In this document: positions 43,825 through 51,544 of the stretch, piece by piece
Layout of the letters: every line of letters starts with the position of its first letter
How positions within the stretch are numbered: the first letter of the stretch is position 1
DNA from: Gammaproteobacteria bacterium
GTDB taxonomy: Bacteria > Pseudomonadota > Gammaproteobacteria > GCA-001735895
DNA length: 51,544 nt
Reading direction: 5' to 3'
NCBI GenBank assembly: GCA_022340305.1
Contig: JAJDOF010000073.1
Location: 1 to 51,544 of the forward strand
The notes under the pieces: generated by a model
The model's input: only the letters and a program-made list of their open reading frames with translations
What the model was told of the DNA's origin: nothing
Database searches by the model: none
Made by a program: the position numbers and the translations under genes

Positions 43825-46324
43825 ACTCGCGCGTGGCTCCGGTCGTCGTGCCTCCACAGGCCGCACCCTCGGAGATCCAGTTTACAAACAGGTCGTAACC
43901 ATCTCGCCCAGCGGCACCGACGCTCAACGAGGCGTCGAAACCGGGACGCCTGCCGCCGAAGTGGTGCTGGCCCGATGGTTTCTTCAGCAACAGGCTGTCC
44001 TCGATATTCTCGAGATTGACGCGCGCCCGGGCCTGTTCATAGAAACCGAGCGCCGGGGGATCCACGGTCGTCGCCGGTATACCGGTGACGGCCCCGGCAG
44101 GTTGAGCGCTATCCTGGATCCACCAAACCGGAATTCCCGGCCGCCCACCATCGAAATGGCACAGCGCGCCACAGGAATCCGTGTCGACTCTCATTTCGTC
44201 GATGATGTCGTCATAAAATGTCAGTTCGCGCGGCGCTTTCGCCAGCGCCGCGTCGACCTTGATCGTCAGGTTATCGAGCTTGCTGCCACCTTTGGCCGAA
44301 CTGGCCGTCAGTTGAACGATGTAGTCGCCGGCGAGATCGGCAGTGAAATCCGTTTTCATGCTCTGTGGGCTCGAAAGCGTTACCGACGATCCCGCCGGCG
44401 AGGTGGTCAGCTTCCAGGCATATTTCTCGGCGAACAGGCTAGCCTGGGCATTCAAGGTGATCGCCGCGTTCGGTCTGGTAATCCGATCCGGGCCAGCGCG
44501 CGCCAGTATCCTTCCCGGCAAAATGATATTGCCCTTGCTGTCGACACGCCGTGCCTCGAAGCCGGTCGGATTTTTGACATAGGGGGCGATGAAACTGGCC
44601 AACAGCTCGGCCTTTTCCGGATCGCCCCAGAAATTCTGGTAATTCAGCAGGCCGAGCGGCATCTTGCCTTCGTCGAAGACCAGTCGTTCGATCTCGTCGG
44701 CGTGTGAAATGAACTTGTCCCAGTTGCTGAAGTCGAGATCCTTGCCCTCGCCCACCAGGTTTTCCGCATTAGCCGCGGTAGCGGCGCTGAGCTCGGTGCC
44801 GCGTTTCCCATGGCAGACAAAACAATTCGGTCCGATCACTTTTTTAAACAGTGCGTCGGCGCCGACCGGCACACTGCCCGGCGAGGGAGTCCATCCCGCC
44901 GGAATAAAACTGCCGTCATACTTCGACCCCGGGGTTTCGAGCGCAGCTCCATACCAGCCGAGCAGCATTTCCCGGCCGAAATCGCCGCTCCATTCGCCCA
45001 CGTCCGGACTCGGGTAGACCGCCCTCGCCGGCAGGCCGCCACCGAAATCGGCGCATATCGAGGCAGGCGTATCGCTGCCCGGATAAGTGCAATAAATGGC
45101 GTTGTTCAGTTTTCGCAATCCTTCCTCGTAGTCCTTGCGGCGATGGCCGACTTCTGCAGAAAACTCGAAGGTATCCACCTCGAAAGCCTGCATACGCGCC
45201 TTGGTATTGCCGATATCGCTGATTGGCGGGGTCAGGGTCAGATCGTGCTGATCGTTGGCGTGCATGGCGACGAAGCGGCCGAAACGGTCCAGCGGGCGCA
45301 ACTTGCCACCGTGACAGGAAATACAGGGTTGCGGCATCGCCTTGCTGCCACGGGCGTCGAGATCGACGCGCACGCGGCGCTGATGCGGTGCATCGGGCGA
45401 CGAGTAGTCCGGCTGGAAGGTATAAAACTTGGCCATCGGTTCGGAACCACAGTTGTCACCCACATCTGCCCTGCCGAGGCCGAACTCGATCGCATTGGTG
45501 CCCACGTGATGCTGCAAATCCTCGGCAATCGCAGCCTCCAGGCTGACCGGCCCGTAAGCGAAGCCATCGATAATCTTGACCGAGAAATTACGCACGAAAA
45601 ACACCGTCATCTGTCCACCGCAGGCGCTGGGATTGGGGTAGCTGACCATGTACATGTCGCGTCCGTAACCGAGGTCCTTGGTATCACGGAAAATGACGTG
45701 TACGTCCGGCTTGTCGAGCCCGTGCAGGGCGATGTATTTTTGCGCGGTCGAGCGCGCTGCGGATGGATCGATGGCATCGTAGTAGGCATTCGAAAATCGA
45801 TCTTCATCAATCTCCGACTTCGAGAATTTCATCGTCAACGGCACCCCGGCGCCATTGGCTTCGGCCACTGCAACCACCCGGGGAGTATCGCTGTCATCGA
45901 CGAGGTAAAGCTCCGCATCGAGCGCAGAATTCACTTTGAAGGTCGCGCCGCTGGCATCCTCGATGTCGAAACTGTAGCAGCGATTACCGGCGCCTGCGCC
46001 AGCGCAGCTGGACGGACTCGAGCCGGGGCCTCCGGAACTGGTCCAGCTGCCATTTCTCATCTGTGCCGCACTGCCGTCATTGCGCTGGATGGTCACACTG
46101 AAATTACCCGCCTGGCCGGCACCCTTGGTGGCGACGACCAGCGTGTACTCGCCCGGCGCCAGTTCCGCCTGGCGATTGAAAAAAGTCAGGTACTGGTTGG
46201 GGGTCGATGTCGTTACCGTGTTATCGAAGCCCTGGTACTCATCGCCGCTGCCTCCGCAACCGCTCAGAATTGCCGCGAGCGACAATCCCATGATCGTCCC
46301 TGTCTGTTGCAGAATCGGTCGCAT
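43814..46324 (-). CDS. Haem-binding lipoprotein with a PKD domain (three haem-type motifs)
   Basis: 836 aa. Lipoprotein signal with Cys23 in LSGC; GGGAG upstream supports the ATG. The first 180 residues hold a Ser/Gly-rich beta region with cysteines. Haem-type motifs are CISCH at 334-338, CFVCH at 501-505 and CGALCH, a CX3CH variant, at 718-723. CISCHGGK is followed by RPLDRFGRF. A PKD-like domain spans about 600-690 (GPDRITRPNAAITLNAQA, DYIVQLTASS). Probably anchored at the outer membrane facing the periplasm or the outside. It lies 2 nt after the LysM-barrel gene and overlaps the Rieske-like gene. Confidence 0.85.
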   Translation of the reverse strand: MRPILQQTGTIMGLSLAAILSGCGGSGDEYQGFDNTVTTSTPNQYLTFFNRQAELAPGEYTLVVATKGAGQAGNFSVTIQRNDGSAAQMRNGSWTSSGGPGSSPSSCAGAGAGNRCYSFDIEDASGATFKVNSALDAELYLVDDSDTPRVVAVAEANGAGVPLTMKFSKSEIDEDRFSNAYYDAIDPSAARSTAQKYIALHGLDKPDVHVIFRDTKDLGYGRDMYMVSYPNPSACGGQMTVFFVRNFSVKIIDGFAYGPVSLEAAIAEDLQHHVGTNAIEFGLGRADVGDNCGSEPMAKFYTFQPDYSSPDAPHQRRVRVDLDARGSKAMPQPCISCHGGKLRPLDRFGRFVAMHANDQHDLTLTPPISDIGNTKARMQAFEVDTFEFSAEVGHRRKDYEEGLRKLNNAIYCTYPGSDTPASICADFGGGLPARAVYPSPDVGEWSGDFGREMLLGWYGAALETPGSKYDGSFIPAGWTPSPGSVPVGADALFKKVIGPNCFVCHGKRGTELSAATAANAENLVGEGKDLDFSNWDKFISHADEIERLVFDEGKMPLGLLNYQNFWGDPEKAELLASFIAPYVKNPTGFEARRVDSKGNIILPGRILARAGPDRITRPNAAITLNAQASLFAEKYAWKLTTSPAGSSVTLSSPQSMKTDFTADLAGDYIVQLTASSAKGGSKLDNLTIKVDAALAKAPRELTFYDDIIDEMRVDTDSCGALCHFDGGRPGIPVWWIQDSAQPAGAVTGIPATTVDPPALGFYEQARARVNLENIEDSLLLKKPSGQHHFGGRRPGFDASLSVGAAGRDGYDLFVNWISEGAACGGTTTGATRECVQ

Positions 46325-46326
46325 GC

Positions 46327-47676
46327 CTAAAATCTCCCGAGCAGGCTTGCTCTGAATATGGTGCGCTCGTAGGTAATGTCACCATCATCCTGCGCCTCGG
46401 ATTCGACAAATCTTGCCGACACATCGAAGGACAGGTCGGGCGTGAATATTCGATTATAACCCAGCGTCAAAACCACCGTATCGGCCTTGAGGCGATAGGC
46501 AAACTGGTTAGCCTCGATACCACCGAAAGCATCGTCCGCTTCGATCGCTTCGGCGACATTGATGATACCCAGCGACGGCGTCGCGCTGGAGACGGTATCC
46601 CCGGTGATATAGGTCAAAGTGGTATAGACCAGGTCGTTCTTGGAAAAATTGGTATCAAGGTTGATAAATATACGGGCCTCGCTGGTATCGAAAACCTCGC
46701 TTTTCGATTCCTGAGCATTCAGTCCGACCCCGGTGGTCATGTTGATGGTATTGGTGATCCACTTGCTCAGGTTCGCCGACAATGCCACGAAGCTTGCGTC
46801 GCGCATCTCGGTGTCGAATTCCCGGCCACCTATGCGGGCACCGAGGGAATAAATGGGCGAGGTGAAACTCGAAGTAAGCGCGAATCGATAGCGCACATTA
46901 GCTTCGACTTCGTAATTATCCAGCGTATCGAAGGTATCGAGCTTGTTGTAGGTAGCGCTTGCCCCGTAGTCCAGGATACTGAATTTATCGAGCGAGCTCC
47001 CGCCCCTGGCCTTGACCGTGGCGCTGATACTTCGATCCGAACGAATATCCGCATCCTCCTGGGCGAGGCGCACATTGTCGTCGTCGATGAAAGCAATATC
47101 GTAGCTGTAGCGAAACACCGGGTCGCTCGATTTTTCCCGTCGCTTGCGCTTCGCCGGTTTGGGTTCGGGCAAGGCCCCCTGGGCGATTTTCTGCTCGGCA
47201 ACGGTGGGCCCGACCTCCATCTCGGTATCTTGCGCGGTGTCGGGCAGACCGATTGCAGCGGCCAGCGGTGCAGCGGTGACCAGGTCGGGATCTGCTGGTG
47301 CCTGGACAGGTGGCGCCTGCTTGCCACCCTCGGCCTGCAATTCGGGAACTTTCGCTTCGGGGGTACCGATTTGCACAGGGGCCACCTGATCAGCCTGTAT
47401 GCGATTGCTGCCCGAATTGCCTTCGAGATCGGGGATTTTGAGGATCTCACCGATCTTCAGGCGATTGATATCGCCATTGGCAAAAGCATCGGGATTCGCC
47501 TCGAAAATCGACGTCATCACCTGTGAAACGGTCACGCCTTGCTGGCGATGCTTGAGCGCAATCCGGTAGAGCGTCTCTTTGGCGACGATCGGACCGTAAC
47601 TGCCCGTGTTCGCCGCGTTCCCCCGAACCGCGACACAGCCTAGCGCCATGCACAATACTACTATTACTTTTTTCAT
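46327..47676 (-). CDS. FimV-like LysM domain fused to an outer-membrane beta-barrel
   Basis: 449 aa. Signal peptide 1-21. Residues about 27-83 are the FimV/HubP N-terminal LysM-type module (YGPIVAKETLYRIALKHR, VSQVMTSIFEANPDAFANGDINRLKIGEILKIP). A Pro/Ala/Gln linker (about 90-185), partly basic, leads to a domain of amphipathic beta-strands (about 187-449) ending in GRF, the C-terminal Phe of outer-membrane barrels. FimV proteins bind peptidoglycan and organise pili or poles, but their C-terminus is normally a TPR domain; a barrel there is unexpected. It would tie the outer membrane to peptidoglycan. It lies between the adhesin and haem lipoprotein genes. Confidence 0.82.
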   Translation of the reverse strand: MKKVIVVLCMALGCVAVRGNAANTGSYGPIVAKETLYRIALKHRQQGVTVSQVMTSIFEANPDAFANGDINRLKIGEILKIPDLEGNSGSNRIQADQVAPVQIGTPEAKVPELQAEGGKQAPPVQAPADPDLVTAAPLAAAIGLPDTAQDTEMEVGPTVAEQKIAQGALPEPKPAKRKRREKSSDPVFRYSYDIAFIDDDNVRLAQEDADIRSDRSISATVKARGGSSLDKFSILDYGASATYNKLDTFDTLDNYEVEANVRYRFALTSSFTSPIYSLGARIGGREFDTEMRDASFVALSANLSKWITNTINMTTGVGLNAQESKSEVFDTSEARIFINLDTNFSKNDLVYTTLTYITGDTVSSATPSLGIINVAEAIEADDAFGGIEANQFAYRLKADTVVLTLGYNRIFTPDLSFDVSARFVESEAQDDGDITYERTIFRASLLGRF

Positions 47677-47695
47677 AAATTATATAGTTGTTGTT

Positions 47696-50600
47696 TTAGT
47701 AACTGGCGTTGGTTACCTGATCGATATTTTTTCCTCTCTTGCGACGCCAGAAAGCGAAGCCCCCAAGGCTTAGCAGTATCACCAACAGCAGCGGCGACAA
47801 ACGCCCGCTGCCGTCTTTGACTTTTGCAATTTGCGGATCTTTGAGCACAACGCCGAGCGTGGCCGGATCACTGATCACTCCGTTCACCCGCTTATCCGCA
47901 TCGTTCGGACCACCGTCCTCGATGGTCAGCTGGATGCAGTTATCCAGGTAATGCAACCCGCTGCGATACACGCTGCTGCCGGGTTCGGGGCAGGCGCCGA
48001 GATCGCCGCTGGCGCTGGCTACCCGGTTGTTGTCGTCGACGACAAAATCGCTCCAGCCAGAGGCCGGGTGGTACTTGCGATAGCGCCCCTCTCTCGGGAT
48101 GGCGCTCTGCAGCGGTATCACGATATTCGCGCTCTCACCCGGAATCAGGCCGAGAATTTCGAAGTCGTAAATGCCGCCGACGTGTGCGAAGTCATCATCG
48201 GGGTTGAGCGGTGCGCTGCCGCTTGCACTACCGAACTGCGAAATATCCTGGTTGGTTAACAACACACCGAAGCTGCCCGCTGCCTGTGAGGTATTGCCGC
48301 TCACCAGTGTCAGGCCCGGTTCGGTCTCGAGCAGCATGCTCTTGATCGCATTGGCCGTTTGATCCGGCAACAGGTTACCGCCGCTGATCGTGCCATCGAT
48401 CCTGTCGAGATAATTCGGAATACCGTCACCGTCGTCGTCACCGTAGCCCTCGGTCAGGTCGTCGACACCGTCGACGTCGGTATCACGCGCAGCATTGAGT
48501 GCAAAAAATGTGGCCGCATCGCCACTGCGGACATTCAGAATCCGCCTGACCCGGGTCGATTTTGCCGGGGTGCCGTCGTCGGTAACCAGCACGTCGACAA
48601 CGTAATTGCCCGCCGAGAGCGCCACGGAGGTCCAGCTCGCAGCCCCCGTACCGACCGGCGGCACCAGTGCGTTGTCGCTGCCCGACCAGTCGTAACTCAG
48701 CGTCTGGCCCGCATTGATGTCGGATGCCAGCGCGGTGATGTTGACGTTGCCGCCATTGTCACCGGCAAAGGTCGAAGCCAGCGCGGGAGGACCACCCTGA
48801 TCGAAGCGCAGGCTAGCCCGCGGCGCGACATTGGCCTCGACGATGGTGACTGTGTGGGTCTTATTGCTGCCGATCGCCGCGTTGGTGGCGTCGGTAAGCT
48901 CGAACACCACGGTTTCATTCGGATCCGCCGTTGCATCGGCGACCACAGCAAAAGTGAGTGATTTCCGGTATTCCCCGGGGGCAAACTCGACAAAACCGGC
49001 AATCGCATCATGATCGGTCGGGTTAGTCGCGGTACCGGACACGATGTAGTTGACCCTGGCAGGATTGGCAGTGGGCAAATCGGTCCACGACGGCGCGTCA
49101 CCGTTCAGGCTGATGGTGACGGTTACGGTAGCGCCTTCCTCGGCCTGCTGATTTACCCCGAAACTCGCCAGCGGCCTGATATCGAACGGCTGTGTCGGCG
49201 GGTCGGACACCAGGTTTAGCGGATCGCTAATCAGCAGATTCGTCGAGCTACCGTTGGAAGGTGTCCAGGTAATGGTGTTGTCGCCGGGCCGATACGGGCC
49301 ATAATCATTGGCGGTAACCGCAGTCGCCAGCGTGTGGATACTGGTCGGCTCTGGCGGCACGAGGGTATAAGGTGTCAGGTATCCGGTTGCATCGATGACC
49401 AGGTTGCCCTGGTTGGGGTTGGTGCCATTGGCGATTTCGTCCTTGTTGGATATGCCATCACCATCGTTATCGAGATCGGCATCGCTCGGATCCAGCGGGT
49501 CCAGCGAGTTCGCCAGTTCGTCGATATCCGCAATCCCGTCACCATCATCGTCCGTGTCACACACGTTGCCGCCCTCATCGGCCGCGGGGCCATCGGTACC
49601 CGGGGTACCGTCACCGTCGGTGTTGAGATTGCTCGGATCGAAAAAGGTCACACAGGTATCGTTGTAGTTGGCGATGCCATCGCCATCGCCGTCCGGCGGA
49701 CTAACGGTAATGCTGAAGCTGACGCCATTGGGCGCGGAGCCGTCTTCATCACCGTCCTCGATAAGCACCGTAATCGGGCCATAAACCTGGTTAAAATTGC
49801 CGGTCCGGGGCGGGTTCCAGCTAATTTCACCCGGATTTGCGGACAGGTTGGAGATTGTCATGCCGGCAGGCTGATTCTGCAGTGAATAAGTCAGGGTGCC
49901 GTTACCGGTGTTAGTATCGTCATCGACATCGACATCGACGCCAACCGCCGTGTAGGTGAAGGTATTCGGATCAGCCGTGGTGTCTTCCAGCGTCACCTGG
50001 TCGACGATGCCATTCAGCGTGGGTGGATCGTTGACGCGGGCCAGGTTGACGGTCTTGTTCACAGCCGCGGAAAGCAGTCCGTCTTCCTGATCCTCGACCC
50101 GGACGCTAACCGTTCTCGGCAACAGCGACGGGTTATCGGAGGTATTGTTGAACGCCACCGAATCCAGTGCGCCCTGGTAACTGGCAAAGGCGGCCGTGCC
50201 GCTCAAAGTCAGGGTTCCGGAAGCCGCCGTGAAAATACAGCTCGATATTCCGGCCGGCAGCGCGCCGACACAGGCCAGCCGATCCGCGCCATTCTCGTAG
50301 TTAGCGCTAATCTGCACGCTGGCCGAGTCCAGGTTTGAACTCTCGGAATCGCTAAAGCCGATACCGCTATTGAGAGGGACCGGTATCTGTTCGACAAAGT
50401 TCACGCTGCCGCTGAAACCACTCACCACGGGCAGATCGTTGACCGGGCTGATGTCGATGAAAACCGTCGCCAGTGCCGAATACGCGCTGCCGTCGAAGAC
50501 GCAGTAGCTGAACGAGTCCGCTGTCGTATCGCTGCCATCGTGGGTGTAACTGAAGGTGCCATCGCCATCGAGGGTAAACGCAGTCGCGTTGGCAGGACCA

Positions 50601-51544
50601 CTGCCGGCGCCCCCCTGGCAGCTGGCGCTCTGGGTGGTCGTCAACGCGTCGCCATCGAGATCCTGGTCGTTACTACGCAGGTCGTCATTGCTGCCATTGG
50701 CATCGGTCGCGTTATCGACGCTGCCACCTTCGGCGACCAGCACGAAGCCGTTACCGCCGCCCGCGGCGCCGTCATCGACCGTCGTCGGCACGTCATTGAT
50801 CCGGGTAATCGGAGAAATCGTCTTGGTCGCCACGGTCGACGGCGCCAGCAAGCTGTCGAACAGGGTGAAACTGATCGTGCGCGCGAGCTGGCTGGGCAGG
50901 TTCGAACTGCTGTTGAACTGCACAGCCTGCAGCGCTGTCTGGTAATTCGCCGTCGCCGAGGTGCCCGACAGTGTCAGGATACCCAGGACGGTATCGAAGC
51001 TACAGCTGGCAATACCCGCCGGCAGCGCCCCGTTACAGCCCAGGGTATCGAAACCGGTTTCATAATTAGCGCTGATGCGCACCTGGGCCTGCCCCATCTG
51101 CAGGCTGTCCGCGTCGCTCAGCAGGAGACCGGGATCAATGGTGACGGCCGTCTGCTCGGTAAACGCGGTGTTACCCGCGGAGGTGGCAATGCTTGGCGGA
51201 TCATTGACCGGGGTGATGTCGATATACACCGTCGCCCTGGTCGAAAACAGCAAACCGTCGCTGACACAGTAGGTAAACGAATCCGTGGTGGTATTGCTGC
51301 CATCGTGTTCGTAGCTGAAAGTACCGTCACCATCGAGGGTAAACACAGCCGCATTGAGCGGGCCGACTCCGTCGCCACCGGCACAGCCGGTTTGCGTGGT
51401 CGTCAGCGCCGTGGAACTCGACTCCGGGTCGGAATCGTTGGCGCGTAGATCGTTGTTGGTGCCATTGGCGTCGGTGCCGTTGTCGATCGTTCCACCTTCG
51501 CTCACCACGACAAATCCGTTCGGAAAGTTGAGCGCGCCATCATC
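47696..51544 (-). CDS. Giant surface adhesin with cadherin-like repeats, TSP3, Calx-beta and PKD domains; N-terminus beyond the window
   Basis: At least 1282 codons are open up to the right edge, so the true start lies outside. Order toward the C-terminus: two copies of a 256-residue unit (repeat starts near 51500 and 50730) containing TLDGDGTFSY-HDGS and PVNDPP motifs of tandem cadherin/VCBS type; a further Ig-like domain; a calcium-binding TSP3 stretch of DxDxDG repeats (about 49400-49700); a Calx-beta domain; a PKD domain; a choice-of-anchor domain; and a C-terminal tail with SPLLLVILLSLGGFAFW followed by RRKRGK. The tail resembles a GlyGly-CTERM sorting signal. It is a large, calcium-dependent surface protein, probably adhesive. 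Confidence 0.88.
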   Translation of the reverse strand, partial: DDGALNFPNGFVVVSEGGTIDNGTDANGTNNDLRANDSDPESSSTALTTTQTGCAGGDGVGPLNAAVFTLDGDGTFSYEHDGSNTTTDSFTYCVSDGLLFSTRATVYIDITPVNDPPSIATSAGNTAFTEQTAVTIDPGLLLSDADSLQMGQAQVRISANYETGFDTLGCNGALPAGIASCSFDTVLGILTLSGTSATANYQTALQAVQFNSSSNLPSQLARTISFTLFDSLLAPSTVATKTISPITRINDVPTTVDDGAAGGGNGFVLVAEGGSVDNATDANGSNDDLRSNDQDLDGDALTTTQSASCQGGAGSGPANATAFTLDGDGTFSYTHDGSDTTADSFSYCVFDGSAYSALATVFIDISPVNDLPVVSGFSGSVNFVEQIPVPLNSGIGFSDSESSNLDSASVQISANYENGADRLACVGALPAGISSCIFTAASGTLTLSGTAAFASYQGALDSVAFNNTSDNPSLLPRTVSVRVEDQEDGLLSAAVNKTVNLARVNDPPTLNGIVDQVTLEDTTADPNTFTYTAVGVDVDVDDDTNTGNGTLTYSLQNQPAGMTISNLSANPGEISWNPPRTGNFNQVYGPITVLIEDGDEDGSAPNGVSFSITVSPPDGDGDGIANYNDTCVTFFDPSNLNTDGDGTPGTDGPAADEGGNVCDTDDDGDGIADIDELANSLDPLDPSDADLDNDGDGISNKDEIANGTNPNQGNLVIDATGYLTPYTLVPPEPTSIHTLATAVTANDYGPYRPGDNTITWTPSNGSSTNLLISDPLNLVSDPPTQPFDIRPLASFGVNQQAEEGATVTVTISLNGDAPSWTDLPTANPARVNYIVSGTATNPTDHDAIAGFVEFAPGEYRKSLTFAVVADATADPNETVVFELTDATNAAIGSNKTHTVTIVEANVAPRASLRFDQGGPPALASTFAGDNGGNVNITALASDINAGQTLSYDWSGSDNALVPPVGTGAASWTSVALSAGNYVVDVLVTDDGTPAKSTRVRRILNVRSGDAATFFALNAARDTDVDGVDDLTEGYGDDDGDGIPNYLDRIDGTISGGNLLPDQTANAIKSMLLETEPGLTLVSGNTSQAAGSFGVLLTNQDISQFGSASGSAPLNPDDDFAHVGGIYDFEILGLIPGESANIVIPLQSAIPREGRYRKYHPASGWSDFVVDDNNRVASASGDLGACPEPGSSVYRSGLHYLDNCIQLTIEDGGPNDADKRVNGVISDPATLGVVLKDPQIAKVKDGSGRLSPLLLVILLSLGGFAFWRRKRGKNIDQVTNASY

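Noticed and set aside
44810-46330. 506-codon plus-strand frame opposite the haem lipoprotein
   Set aside because: Shadow of a high-GC minus-strand gene with a lipoprotein signal and haem motifs; no ribosome site on the plus strand.

Overview
The window reads as a chromosomal segment of a Gammaproteobacterium, probably a marine or sediment lineage that I cannot name further. The evidence is the gene content: the yciO-trpS-scpA-scpB-rluB block, Rsd, SlyX, RsmJ, HspQ, YciB/YciI and YajQ are typical of that class. Surface proteins, c-type cytochromes and Sec/lipoprotein signals show a diderm cell with active cytochrome c maturation. No rRNA, tRNA, CRISPR array, intact transposase or phage gene was seen.

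Layout. 1-2526 (minus): a truncated membrane GGDEF/EAL protein and a cupredoxin-like periplasmic protein. 3252-9995 (plus): an exported Lcl-domain protein followed by a chaperone-usher pilus operon with DUF4402 pilins, interrupted by an intrinsic terminator between the likely major pilin and the chaperone. 10243-10356: short transposon-associated repeats. 10558-13768 (plus): an OmpR-type two-component system and a small membrane protein. 14064-14320: a decayed scpB fragment. 14365-19329 (minus): a TPR/beta-barrel outer membrane protein, two FecR-domain proteins and a lipoprotein. 19576-24351: hspQ, then an RNA/nucleotide turnover module (beta-CASP nuclease, AMP-phosphorylase-type enzyme, PRPP synthetase-like enzyme). 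24740-29895: a one-haem lipoprotein, a CcmI-like protein and a giant lipoprotein with 37 haem-type motifs. 30508-36998: a cNMP-binding protein with a PerM/AI-2E permease, then the minus-strand housekeeping block. 37316-43266: porin, sulfotransferase, YciB/YciI, a 172-bp tandem REP-like array, Rsd, SlyX, RsmJ and YajQ. 43282-51544 (minus): a surface cluster made of a giant repeat adhesin (cut by the window edge), a FimV-like LysM protein fused to a beta-barrel, a haem lipoprotein and a Rieske-fold membrane protein that has lost every iron-sulphur ligand.

The parts most worth attention are the last cluster, the 37-motif cytochrome beside its own CcmI-like gene, the FecR/TPR-barrel module, the nucleotide turnover module, and the duplicated, decayed scpB. 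All functional assignments come from reading motifs and overall family resemblance; no database search was run.
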